From: CAXSBR01 sp964236495
GTDB taxonomy: Bacteria; Actinomycetota; Actinomycetes; Mycobacteriales; Jatrophihabitantaceae
Assembly: GCA_964236495.1 (NCBI GenBank)
Contig: CAXSBR010000005.1
Span: 120,262-184,261 of the forward strand
Reading direction: 5' to 3'
Length of the DNA: 64,000 nt
Shown: positions 20,595-28,943 of the stretch, piece by piece
Position numbering within the stretch: the stretch's first letter is position 1
Layout: the number at the start of each line of letters is the position of its first letter
Program-made: the position numbers and the translations under genes
Notes under the pieces: model-generated
Told to the model about the DNA's origin: nothing
Database searches by the model: none
What the model saw: only the letters and a program-made list of their open reading frames with translations

Positions 20595-22181
20595 TCAGGG
20601 GCCGCCCTGCGGAACCGAGTCCGGACTGGTTCCGAAGTACAGCTCGTTGAGAGTGGCTTCGTCGGTGAGCGGCGCGGGGTCGCCGGAGTAGGTGACGCGG
20701 CCCCGTTGCAGCACGTAGACCCGATCGGCCACCCGCAGACTGCGGTGGACATTCTGTTCGATCAGGACCACCGCCACGCCCCGGTCGCGGATGCGCACCA
20801 GCGCCTCGTACAGGGCGTCGATGGCCACCGGCGCCAGACCCAGAGAGATCTCATCGCAGATGAGCAGCCGGGGGGTGGACATCAGCGCTCGGCCGATGGC
20901 CAACATTTGTTGCTGGCCGCCCGACAGCGCACCCGCGCGTCTCGTCTCCATGTCGGCCAGCATCGGAAAGATCTCGTACACGCCGGTGAGGCGGTTCTGC
21001 AGCTCGGCGCGCCGGGTACGCAGGGGCCCGGTCACCAGCAGGTTCTCCCGCACAGACAGCTCGGCGAAGATCTTGCGGCCCTCCGGGCAGTGGGCCAGGC
21101 CGTCACGGTTGCGGGCGAACGCCGGCTCGCCGGTGACGTCGCGGCTCCCCAGCATCACCCGGCCTGACGACGGCCGCAGCAGCCCGGACAGGGTGCCGGC
21201 CAGGGTCGACTTGCCGGCACCGTTGGCACCCAGCACCGCGACTATCTCGCCTTCGTCGACGTCGAGGCTGACATCGCGCAGGGCCACGATGTCGCCGTAG
21301 TTGGTGGACAGCCCCGACGCCGACAGAAGCGGGGTCGACGAGCGCTGTGCAGTGCCTGCCTGCGCCGAGGGTGCGGCGTCCTGACCACCGCCCAGATACA
21401 CCTCGCGTACCCGTGGGTCGGCGGCAACCTGGGCCGGCGTCCCTTCGGCGATCACCTTGCCCCAGTCGATCACCAGCACCCGGTCGACCAGGGAGGCAAC
21501 GACGCCCTCCACGTGTTCGACCAGGATCAGGCTGCGACCCTGCGCCGAGATCGTGCGGATCAGCTCGATCACGTCGTCGAGGTCCCGGCCGTTCAATCCG
21601 GCCGCGACCTCGTCGAGCAGGATGAGCGACGGGTTGACCGACAACGCCCGGGCCAGCTCCAGGCGCTTGAGATCGAGCAGGCGCAGGCTGGAGCCCGGCA
21701 ACGCGGCTTTGTCGGCCAGTCCACACGTCTCCAGCACGGTCTCGACCAGGTCGTGGCGCGTGCCTGCTCGCCGCCCACCGGCCTGAGCCATAGTTCCGAT
21801 GGCGATGTTCTCCCGCACCGTCAGCCCGGCGAACGGCCTGGGGATCTGGTGGGCCAGGCCGATTCCGCGGCGCGCGACGGTGTGTGCGGCCAGGGACTCG
21901 ATGGCAACGTCACCGAATCGGATGGTGCCCTCGTCGGGCCGATAGACGCCCGAGAGCAGCTTGAGCAGGCTGCTCTTGCCCGCACCGTTGGGACCGATCA
22001 CGGCCAACGCCTCGCCGGGCGCGACATCGAAGCTGACGTCGTTGACCGCGGTGACTCCGCCGAACCGCTTTGTCACGTGCGCGACGTGCAGCGCCGCCGG
22101 CGCAGGAGACGTCGCGGTCTCTGCGCCGTGAAGCGTCTGCGCAGTGGAGGTGGACGGTGTCGAGGTGAGTGGGCTGGCCAC
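20595..22181 (-). CDS. Fused LivG-LivF ABC transporter ATPase
   Basis: A 528-residue protein with two ABC ATPase domains usually made as separate LivG and LivF chains. Domain 1 has Walker A GPNGAGKSS (about 62-70) and Walker B LILLDEVAAG. Domain 2 has GANGAGKST (about 314), signature LSGGQQQMLAIGRAL and Walker B RLLICDEISLG. In domain 1 the signature region reads GSSLRLLDLKRLELARAL and lacks a recognisable LSGGQ, so that composite ATP site may be degenerate. Start GTG 22181 has a strong AGGAGGA site 4-5 nt upstream; upstream ATG alternatives lack one. It energises import with LivHMK. Confidence 0.95.
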   Translation of the reverse strand: MASPLTSTPSTSTAQTLHGAETATSPAPAALHVAHVTKRFGGVTAVNDVSFDVAPGEALAVIGPNGAGKSSLLKLLSGVYRPDEGTIRFGDVAIESLAAHTVARRGIGLAHQIPRPFAGLTVRENIAIGTMAQAGGRRAGTRHDLVETVLETCGLADKAALPGSSLRLLDLKRLELARALSVNPSLILLDEVAAGLNGRDLDDVIELIRTISAQGRSLILVEHVEGVVASLVDRVLVIDWGKVIAEGTPAQVAADPRVREVYLGGGQDAAPSAQAGTAQRSSTPLLSASGLSTNYGDIVALRDVSLDVDEGEIVAVLGANGAGKSTLAGTLSGLLRPSSGRVMLGSRDVTGEPAFARNRDGLAHCPEGRKIFAELSVRENLLVTGPLRTRRAELQNRLTGVYEIFPMLADMETRRAGALSGGQQQMLAIGRALMSTPRLLICDEISLGLAPVAIDALYEALVRIRDRGVAVVLIEQNVHRSLRVADRVYVLQRGRVTYSGDPAPLTDEATLNELYFGTSPDSVPQGGP

Positions 22182-22274
22182 AATTCCTCCTCTCGGCGTG
22201 ACGCGGTGTTGTGCGGACATGGGGGCACTCCCGGCGCGCACAAACGCGTGAGCAGGGCTTGGCTACGAGCGGGT

Positions 22275-23198
22275 TCAGCGAGCCGAATGACTTCCCGTCA
22301 TCAGTGCGGCGAGGTCGTCGGGCGCCAGGAACGACGCCGGCGGTGGCGGACCCCAGTTGAACAGGCCTTTGGCTCCTTCGAGCACCTCGGGCTTCCACAG
22401 CTGGTCGTCGATGATGCAGTCCATGTCGGAGTAGTACTCGCTGAAGTTGCCGGCCGGGTCCTTGAGGTACCAGAAGAAGTTGGAGCCGGCGTGGTGGCGG
22501 CCCAGCCCCCAGATGTGGCGTTCGGGGTGGTCTTCGAGCATGGCGTAGGCACCGCGGCCGACGTCGTCGATGTCGTCGACCTGCCACGAGGTGTGGTGCA
22601 GGTAGGTCAGCGGCGCGGCCAGCACGAGCAGGTTGTGATGGTCGGTGGAGCAGCGCATGAACGCACCGACGTTGCTGATGTAGTCGCTGACCTTGAAGCC
22701 CAGGCAGTCGACGAAGAACTTCTGGGTGACAGCCAGATCGGTGGTGCCCACGACGGCGTGGCCCAGCTTGCGCGGCTGGACCCGGTCGGTGCGCATCAGA
22801 CCCGGCGCACGCAGACCCTGGCGCTCCAGCCGGCCGGGGCCGTTGTACAGCGTGGCGGCGACGGCGTCCTGCATCAGTCGGGGCGCGATCTCCACGGTGG
22901 CACGGATGCCGGTGGCTGGCTCTACCGCGGTCAGGCTTTCGGGTCCCCGCTCGACGGGCACGCCGGCACGGGTCAGCCGGTCGGCCACCCGGGACAGGTC
23001 GTCGTGGTCATCGGCGCCGACGTGCAACTCCACCAGCCGCCGCGACGGTGCGGCAACGATGCGCAACTGACGGCCGCCGTCGCGGGTGGAGAACCAGCCG
23101 TCGCCAGCGGGAGACAGCCCGAAATCGGCGTAGTAGGTGGCAGTCTCGGTCACGTTGGGCACGCCCATCACGACTGAGGTCAGACGGTGCAGAGGCAT
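22275..23198 (-). CDS. VOC-family extradiol ring-cleavage dioxygenase
   Basis: A 307-residue two-module vicinal-oxygen-chelate dioxygenase of the BphC/catechol 2,3-dioxygenase group. The C-terminal module carries the Fe(II) triad: His in LGHAVVG (about 147), His in YLHHTSW (about 203) and Glu in NFSEYYSDMD (about 252). Catalytic His/Tyr context is present around LGRHHAGSNFFWYLKD. It should open a catechol-type ring next to the hydroxyls. AGGAGAG lies just before ATG 23198, which begins one base after the preceding FAH-family stop, so the two are coupled. Confidence 0.93.
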   Translation of the reverse strand: MPLHRLTSVVMGVPNVTETATYYADFGLSPAGDGWFSTRDGGRQLRIVAAPSRRLVELHVGADDHDDLSRVADRLTRAGVPVERGPESLTAVEPATGIRATVEIAPRLMQDAVAATLYNGPGRLERQGLRAPGLMRTDRVQPRKLGHAVVGTTDLAVTQKFFVDCLGFKVSDYISNVGAFMRCSTDHHNLLVLAAPLTYLHHTSWQVDDIDDVGRGAYAMLEDHPERHIWGLGRHHAGSNFFWYLKDPAGNFSEYYSDMDCIIDDQLWKPEVLEGAKGLFNWGPPPPASFLAPDDLAALMTGSHSAR

Positions 23199-23199
23199 C

Positions 23200-24066
23200 T
23201 CAACTCTCCTTCTCGGCAATGAAACGGTGACGTAGCTCGCCGATGCCCTCGATCGAGCTGACCAGCTCCTCGCCCGGTTGCAGCCAACGCTGCGGAGTGC
23301 GACCCAGACCGACGCCCGACGGTGTTCCGGTGAAGATGACGTCACCGGGCAGCAGCGGCAGCGTGGCCGACAGCTTCGCGATCAGCGCCGGAACTGAGAA
23401 GATCAGGTCCCGGGTCCGGCCGAGTTGGACCTGCTCGCCGTCGATGGCACAGCCCAGCTCGAGATCGTTCGGGTCGTCGAACTCGTCCAGCGTGGTCAGC
23501 CACGGACCGATCGGTCCGAAGTTGGGCAGCGACTTGCCCAGGCTGAACTGCGGCGGCGTGGCCGCCATTTGCAGCGTGCGCTCAGAGATGTCCTGTCCCA
23601 CGGAGTAACCGGCGACGTAGGACAGCGCGTCCTCCACTGGAACTCCGAAGGCGTGCCGGCCGATCACCGCGACCAACTCCACCTCCCAGTCGGTGTGGCC
23701 ACCGGCCGGCAGCACTATCTCACCGCGGGCGCCGGTGATGCAGGAAGCGAACTTGGTGAACACAGGCGGCTCGCCCTCAGGCACGGCGAAGCCCGATTCC
23801 ACGGCATGGGCGCGGTAGTTCAGGCCGATGGCCAGCACCTGCCGCGGCGCCGGCGCCGGCGAGCCCAGTTCGTCGGCATCGAACGGGTCGCCGGCAGGCA
23901 GCGACGCCCCGTCCGCCCACTGCAGCAGGTCGTCCCACTGCTCGTAGACGGCCTGCGGATCAGGACCGAACCGGCCATCGCTGGCCTTGGCCACGTCGAC
24001 GGCCGTCTCGGCGCCCAGCGCACCGGTGACGATGGCCAACCGGCCGGCAACATTCGCTATTCGCAC
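23200..24066 (-). CDS. Fumarylacetoacetate hydrolase family protein
   Basis: A 288-residue FAH-fold enzyme. It has GLNYRAHAVESG, PPVFTKFASCITG, the metal-binding acidic motif DWEVELVAVIGRHA (about 123-136), GYSVGQDISERT and GDVIFTGTPSGVG, as in FAH-domain hydratases, hydrolases and decarboxylases acting on dienoates or acylpyruvates. Beside an extradiol dioxygenase it probably processes the ring-opened product. GTG 24066 is supported by GAAGAGGAG four bases upstream. The exact reaction cannot be told from sequence. Confidence 0.93.
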   Translation of the reverse strand: MRIANVAGRLAIVTGALGAETAVDVAKASDGRFGPDPQAVYEQWDDLLQWADGASLPAGDPFDADELGSPAPAPRQVLAIGLNYRAHAVESGFAVPEGEPPVFTKFASCITGARGEIVLPAGGHTDWEVELVAVIGRHAFGVPVEDALSYVAGYSVGQDISERTLQMAATPPQFSLGKSLPNFGPIGPWLTTLDEFDDPNDLELGCAIDGEQVQLGRTRDLIFSVPALIAKLSATLPLLPGDVIFTGTPSGVGLGRTPQRWLQPGEELVSSIEGIGELRHRFIAEKES

Positions 24067-24177
24067 TTGGCTCCTCTTCCACTGCGGGACCGTGAATGCT
24101 CGGTCCATCAATACGGTCACTACTTGCAGGGTGTGCCTCGGGGCGCTCGCTCGCAACCGGGTTGCGTGGGCCGCGCT

Positions 24178-24642
24178 TCAATCGCGGGCGATCCAGGGAT
24201 AGCGCTGGGCGTCCATTCCGGCGTAGTCAGGGTCGAGGTAGATGAAGCAGCGTTGGATGAGGAAATCGCGGATCTCGAAGACATCGCACCACCGTCCTGC
24301 TCCCCACTCCGGTACGCCGGCCCGCCACGGGCCGTCCTTGTGCTCACCGTGGCTGGTGCCTTCTACGACCAGAACATCCGAGCCGGAGAAGATGTAATTG
24401 AAGCTGGCGTAGTGGTGCTTGATGGAGGACAACGTGCCGGCGATGTCGCCGAACAGCTGGCCGATCTGCTCCTTGCCCGTAGCCAGGCCCCATTTGGGAA
24501 ACGCCACCTGGGCGTCGTCGGCGAACAGATCGAGGATGCTGGCGCCCGTAGACGTCATTCCGCCGTTGTCGAAGGCCTTGAGGTACTCCAGGGCAACGGA
24601 CTTGCGCTGCTCGTCGGTCATCGTTTTCGTGGCTATCGCCAT
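24178..24642 (-). CDS. SnoaL-like nuclear transport factor 2 fold protein
   Basis: A 154-residue SnoaL/NTF2-like cone-fold protein. It begins with a helical MTDEQRKSVALEYLKAFDNGG segment and has LFADDAQVAFP and a YLDPDYAGMD end, common in NTF2-like enzymes of aromatic and polyketide metabolism. Such proteins act as isomerases, hydrolases or small-ligand carriers; no catalytic residue set allows a choice. It lies between a flavoprotein hydroxylase and the FAH gene in one operon, so it probably handles an intermediate of the pathway. Confidence 0.85.
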   Translation of the reverse strand: MAIATKTMTDEQRKSVALEYLKAFDNGGMTSTGASILDLFADDAQVAFPKWGLATGKEQIGQLFGDIAGTLSSIKHHYASFNYIFSGSDVLVVEGTSHGEHKDGPWRAGVPEWGAGRWCDVFEIRDFLIQRCFIYLDPDYAGMDAQRYPWIARD

Positions 24643-24703
24643 GTCGGTGCGCTCCCCTCGACGAGTGCCGGATCGGCCGGCTGATTGAGGTGCTGGGCCT
24701 GCA

Positions 24704-26461
24704 TCAGGACGCCGGATCTGTCAGCGCCAGCACCTGGCGCAGTACACGGCCCAACTCGGCGGCGGGATCGGCAGGTAGGTCGAACGAGCGCCAGGCGATG
24801 TGCCGGTCGGGACGGAGGAGCAGGCAGCCATGATCACCGATCTCGCTCAGGCGCGCCCAGTCGCCCCGCACGTCGTCGTAGGGCTGGCGGTAACCGACCG
24901 ATCGGATGGCCAGTCGCACTCCGAGATCGGCCGCCGTCTTCTCTGCTGCCCGCACCCAGGTCTCGCCTCCGATTCCGACGATCAGGGTCAGCTCGTCGGA
25001 CGAGCAGATGTCCAACGTCGAGACGGTGTCGGTACCGGCCTGCAGCCACACATGCGGCAGCCGGCCGCCCGGGCGGGTACTGGGGGCGTAGTACAGCTCG
25101 GGATCCCTGATCGCAACCGGGGCATCGGTGCCGTCGACCACGACGGCGTCGGATTCGTAGCGCTGGCCGAGTTCGACGCCGTGGGCGTTGAACTGGTAGT
25201 TCTGCAGTTCGACCGCGGTCTGCAGCTGCGCCCGCCGCGCGGCGCCGCCCGGACTGTCCTGGGCAAGTTCGTGCAGACCGGCCCAGCCCTCGTCCATGCT
25301 TTGATCGGGCTTGAAGCCGAGCGCGGTGGAGATCGGCAGCATGTCCGCGACGCTCTTCATGGCGCGATCGACCACTTGCTCGCCGACCGGCTGACGTTCG
25401 GCGGTGTAGCTGTCCAACAGGTGCTCGCCGGCCTGGCCGGACAGGACCATGCCCAGTTTCCAGGCCAGGTTGTAAGCATCCTGGATAGAGGTGTTGCTGC
25501 CCAGCCCGTTGGCCGGCGGATGGCGGTGCGCCGCGTCTCCGGCCAGGAACACCCGACCCTGCTGATACTGCTCGGCGATGACGTGGTTGATCTGCCACTG
25601 CCCCACCGACTTGATCGATACCTCGACGCTGTCGTCACCGATCGTCTGGTGGGCTCGGGCCAGCAACGCTTCGGGCGAGAGGTCGGGCTCCCCGTCGGCC
25701 GGGTTGTACATGAACAGCAGCACCCATTCGGTCCACGGCCGCACGCAGATCCAGGTGCCACTGCCGACCCAGTAGTCGTTGCCGGGTTGGCTGATCCAGT
25801 ACAGAACGCCGGGCCGGTGGGCGGCGTAGCGGGTCAGGTCGGCCTCCACCCAGACATTTACCGCGGCGCCCAGACCCATCTCCCCGCGCAGCGCAAAACC
25901 CAGCTGAGCGGCGACCGTACTGCGGCCGCCATCGGCGCCGATGGCGTAGCGGGCGACGATCTGGTACTCCTCGCCGCTGGTGCGTTCGCGCACGACAGCG
26001 TGCACGGCGTCTTCGTCCTGCGTGATCTGCAGCAGCTCGGTGGAGAACCGGATGTCAGCGCCATGGCGACGACCGACATCGAGCAGAACCGGTTCCAGCC
26101 GGTGTTGGGGCGCGTTGGTCATCGCGCTGGGACTGGCGTTGTCGTAGTCGCCCTTGCGGGTGGGACCGGTGCCCCACGTCATCAGCCGGGCGATCTCCTG
26201 GCCGGCGAAGCTGGTGGCCCAGACGTTGTTGCCCATCAGATGGTTGGGCGTGGCGAAGCGTCGGACCTCGTCCTCGAGGCCCAGATCGCGAAATACTTCG
26301 ACGGTGCGCTGGTTTGTGATGTGCGCGCGCGGCGAGTTGGCTGTGCTCGCGTACTTGGTCACCGTGAGGGCGTCGACTCCGGCGCGGGCAAGCAGGGCGC
26401 TGGCGGCCAGACCCGCCGGGCCGGCGCCCACGACGAGGACATCCGTCTCGACAGTGCGCAC
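24704..26461 (-). CDS. FAD-dependent phenol-type monooxygenase, TfdB-like
   Basis: A 585-residue class A flavoprotein hydroxylase. GAGPAG at residues 12-17 binds ADP of FAD. GDAAHRHPPANGLGSN near 305 followed by TSIQDAYNLAWKL is characteristic of 2,4-dichlorophenol 6-monooxygenase relatives. A C-terminal thioredoxin-like domain follows. It should ortho-hydroxylate a phenol, making a catechol for the extradiol dioxygenase. GTG 26461 has GGAGG five bases upstream. It is the first gene of the operon, behind a TTGACA promoter candidate and divergent from gntR. It is a different subfamily from the MhpA-like enzyme further down. Confidence 0.93.
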   Translation of the reverse strand: MRTVETDVLVVGAGPAGLAASALLARAGVDALTVTKYASTANSPRAHITNQRTVEVFRDLGLEDEVRRFATPNHLMGNNVWATSFAGQEIARLMTWGTGPTRKGDYDNASPSAMTNAPQHRLEPVLLDVGRRHGADIRFSTELLQITQDEDAVHAVVRERTSGEEYQIVARYAIGADGGRSTVAAQLGFALRGEMGLGAAVNVWVEADLTRYAAHRPGVLYWISQPGNDYWVGSGTWICVRPWTEWVLLFMYNPADGEPDLSPEALLARAHQTIGDDSVEVSIKSVGQWQINHVIAEQYQQGRVFLAGDAAHRHPPANGLGSNTSIQDAYNLAWKLGMVLSGQAGEHLLDSYTAERQPVGEQVVDRAMKSVADMLPISTALGFKPDQSMDEGWAGLHELAQDSPGGAARRAQLQTAVELQNYQFNAHGVELGQRYESDAVVVDGTDAPVAIRDPELYYAPSTRPGGRLPHVWLQAGTDTVSTLDICSSDELTLIVGIGGETWVRAAEKTAADLGVRLAIRSVGYRQPYDDVRGDWARLSEIGDHGCLLLRPDRHIAWRSFDLPADPAAELGRVLRQVLALTDPAS

Positions 26462-26500
26462 GCCGGCCTCCAGATGACACGTACCTAGGTGAGAGGATCG

Positions 26501-26530
26501 ACCGTAGATCCCGCACTTTGCAAATGTCAA
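26501..26530 (-). promoter_or_regulatory. Candidate promoter of the catabolic operon
   Basis: On the minus strand, TTGACA (26525-26530) and TACGGT (26501-26506) are separated by 18 nt, a good sigma70-like arrangement giving a leader of about 33 nt before GTG 26461. The surrounding 26515-26560 is strikingly AT-rich for this genome. It contains AACAA and TTGTT half-sites 10 nt apart (about 26533-26552) that could form a GntR operator; this is inference. Confidence 0.5.
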
Positions 26531-26581
26531 CAAGAAATATAAATTGTTTCCACTGAGGTCCACCGACGGAAAGAGGCGCAG

Positions 26582-27310
26582 GTGAGCGTGTCATCACAGA
26601 AGGTGTCGACGCCCGAGCCCGTCGGTCCGACGACGCACCCTCCCGCCGGGACGCGACCCGCGCCCTCGGCCACCCGCGCCGCGCACCTGGTGGCGCGGGT
26701 GCGCGAGGATCTGCTGGCTGGTGAATTTGCGCCGGGTGAGCCACTTCGCCTGGCCACTGTGCGGACCCGCTACGACGCCGGACTGACGCCGCTGCGGGAG
26801 GCGTTGTTCCAGCTCGCCGCCGAGGGCCTGATCACGGTCGAAGGACAGCGCGGATTCCGCGCGGCGGCACTCAGTGCAGCTGACCTGATCGACGTCACCG
26901 ACCAGCGCGTTCTGTTGGAAGGCCAGGCGTTACGGCTGTCTATCGAGCTGGGCGACCTCGCCTGGGAGTCACACGTGCTCGCCGCCCACCACCGGCTGGC
27001 TCGCACCGCGATGCTGGACCCAGGCACAACGACGCTCGCCGCGGATTGGACCGAGGTGCACCGCGTCTTTCACCGCAGCCTCGTGGAGGCCTGCGGCTCG
27101 GCGTGGCTGCTGCGCTTTCGCGACGTGCTCTCTGATCAGTCCGAGCGTTACCGGCGCTGGTCGCTGCGCGAGAGTCCGGACCGTGACGTGGGCGGCGAGC
27201 ACCGCGCGCTCGCCGAGGCGACGCTGGCTCGCGACGCTGACCTGGCCGTGCAGTGTCTGGCCGACCACTACCGCCGCACTGCCATGCTCTGCCAACTTTC
27301 CGGCTCGTAG
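26582..27310 (+). CDS. GntR family (FadR/FCD type) transcriptional regulator
   Basis: A 242-residue regulator. A 30-residue polar N-terminus precedes the winged helix-turn-helix (about 33-100), with LLAGEFAPGEPLRLATV and LTPLREALFQLAAEGLI typical of GntR. The C-terminal all-helical FCD domain (about 105-235) has metal/ligand His positions such as VHRVFHRSL and GGEHRALAEA. It is divergent from the catabolic operon across 120 bp and probably represses it until an aromatic acid or acyl ligand binds. GTG 26582 is preceded by AGAGGCG. Confidence 0.92.
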   Translation: MSVSSQKVSTPEPVGPTTHPPAGTRPAPSATRAAHLVARVREDLLAGEFAPGEPLRLATVRTRYDAGLTPLREALFQLAAEGLITVEGQRGFRAAALSAADLIDVTDQRVLLEGQALRLSIELGDLAWESHVLAAHHRLARTAMLDPGTTTLAADWTEVHRVFHRSLVEACGSAWLLRFRDVLSDQSERYRRWSLRESPDRDVGGEHRALAEATLARDADLAVQCLADHYRRTAMLCQLSGS

Positions 27311-27378
27311 TCGCGGAAGCACACCCGGCGCCGCTGGCGTTCAGCCGGTGCCGCTGGCGTTCAGCCGCCAACGCGGGC

Positions 27379-27975
27379 TCAGCCGGCGGTGCGGCGCAGG
27401 CGACGCCGGCTCAGCTCGTCAGCCGCATCGGAGTTGTAGGCGGCGCTGTAGGGGCTGTCAGCGTCGTCGGCGAGCGCAATCGGGCCCGCAGTGTCGGTGC
27501 GTTCTCCGGGGAAGTCGGCGAGCGAGCCGGCCAATTCGCGCAGCGCGCCATTGACGGCGATGCCGAACACGCCCTGCCCGCCGCGAAGCAGGTCCACGAC
27601 TTCTTCGGCCGACGTGCACTCATAGACGGTGACGCCGTCGGAAAACAAGGTTATCCGGGCCAGGTCGTCGACACCACGGTGGCGCAGCGTCTCGACTGCC
27701 AGCCGGATGTTCTGCAGCGAGACCCCGGTGTCCAGCAGCCGCTTGACAACTTTGAGAACCAGGATGTCGGTGAACGAGTACAGCCGCTGGCTGCCCGAGC
27801 CGGCCGCTGAGCGCACGGACGGGACGACGAGTTCGGTGCGCGCCCAGTAGTCGAGCTGGCGATAGGTGATGCCGGCGGCCTGGCAGGCGGTGGGTCCGCG
27901 GTAGCCGACGTACTCGTCGGTGCCCAACTGCGGCGTAGCGAACAGTGCTTGCTGCTGGGGCATCCGTTCGTCCAC
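27379..27975 (-). CDS. MerR family regulator, McdR (Rv1830)-like
   Basis: A 198-residue MerR-type DNA-binding protein: YRGPTACQAAGITYRQLDYWARTELVVPS is the winged helix-turn-helix and recognition segment (about 23-50), then a helical effector region. Position beside a bifunctional nuclease, an FtsR-like MerR and GarA matches M. tuberculosis Rv1830-Rv1827. The Rv1830 homologue has been linked to cell division control. Start GTG 27975 has AGAGGA upstream; ATG 27963 is possible. A 13-bp direct repeat lies just upstream of its start. Confidence 0.9.
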   Translation of the reverse strand: MDERMPQQQALFATPQLGTDEYVGYRGPTACQAAGITYRQLDYWARTELVVPSVRSAAGSGSQRLYSFTDILVLKVVKRLLDTGVSLQNIRLAVETLRHRGVDDLARITLFSDGVTVYECTSAEEVVDLLRGGQGVFGIAVNGALRELAGSLADFPGERTDTAGPIALADDADSPYSAAYNSDAADELSRRRLRRTAG

Positions 27976-27987
27976 GCCGTCCTCTTT

Positions 27988-28017
27988 TCTACGTGTCGTC
28001 TCTACGTGTCGTCTCTA
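27988..28017. repeat. 13-bp tandem direct repeat upstream of the McdR-like gene
   Basis: TCTACGTGTCGTC occurs at 27988-28000 and again at 28001-28013, followed by TCTA of a third copy. It lies 13-42 bases upstream of the GTG start of the minus-strand MerR gene, in the leader or promoter. It may be a protein-binding array, perhaps for autoregulation, or a simple sequence duplication. Confidence 0.6.
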
Positions 28018-28214
28018 TCGCCGTCGACCCCAACGTCCGGCGTCGGCCATAACAGTCGACATCCGACGTTTTCACTCGAGCAAAGCCCGGTGAGTTCCCC
28101 CGCCGCAATTCGACCACCGTAGGGCGGTGCGCGGAAGCCGGTCAACGCGCCACGCAAGCGTTGCCGAAACGTGACCGTCAATCAGAGCTTGAGGGTTTCA
28201 CAGCCAGCGCGCGC

Positions 28215-28739
28215 TTAAGAACCGCCTGCCGCGAAATCTTCCGGCGATATCTGGTCGAGAAACTCCCGGAATTGTTCGACCTCACTTTCACGCACGACGC
28301 CAGAACCCCCACTCTCTTCGGTCTCAGCTTCATCGGGCTCGACGTCCTCGGGAATCATGATCGCTGCGGAGTCGAGCACGACATCGTCGACGAGGATCGC
28401 CGCATCCGATCGCAGCGCCAGCGCGATAGCATCCGACGGGCGAGCGCTCACCGTGGTGCCGTTGTCGAACACGAGCTCAGCGAAGTAGATGTCGTTGCGC
28501 AGTTCGGTGATGCGCACCTCGGTCAACGACGCCTTGAACGCGGTAACAATGTCGCGCAGCAGATCGTGGGTCAAGGGACGCGGGGACTGCACACCCTGCT
28601 GGTGGAACGCGATCGCAGAGGCCTCGACGGCTCCGATCCAGATCGGCAGGTAGCGCTCGCCCTCGGTTTCCTTGAGCAGGACGACGGGCTGGTTGGCCGG
28701 CAACTCCACGCGCACGCCGACGACGGAAACATGCTGCAT
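28215..28739 (-). CDS. Bifunctional nuclease family protein (DUF151/BFN)
   Basis: A 174-residue BFN-domain protein, like M. tuberculosis Rv1829. Landmarks are PVVLLKETEGERYLPIWIG, PRPLTHDLLRDIV, a central LRNDIYFAELVF strand and SARPSDAIALALR. The acidic C-terminus (about 130-174) is variable. Family members in plants have RNase/DNase activity; the bacterial role is not established. An AGGAGG site precedes ATG 28739. The gene sits between two MerR regulators, the conserved actinobacterial order. Confidence 0.93.
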   Translation of the reverse strand: MQHVSVVGVRVELPANQPVVLLKETEGERYLPIWIGAVEASAIAFHQQGVQSPRPLTHDLLRDIVTAFKASLTEVRITELRNDIYFAELVFDNGTTVSARPSDAIALALRSDAAILVDDVVLDSAAIMIPEDVEPDEAETEESGGSGVVRESEVEQFREFLDQISPEDFAAGGS

Positions 28740-28943
28740 TCCTGGTCATCCTCCTGTGCACGAGGGGCAAAGTCCGTGCCTTCGAAGCTACACGCCGGCC
28801 CTGCGGTGTACCGGCAACGAAAGGTTCGTACCGGCATCGAAACGGCCACGAAGTTGTTGCGCAAGCCGGTCCAGGCCGACAACATCCCGGCGGCACGGCG
28901 CGACCGTGCAACGCACTCGCCGGCCCGGTAATGGGCCGGAAAT

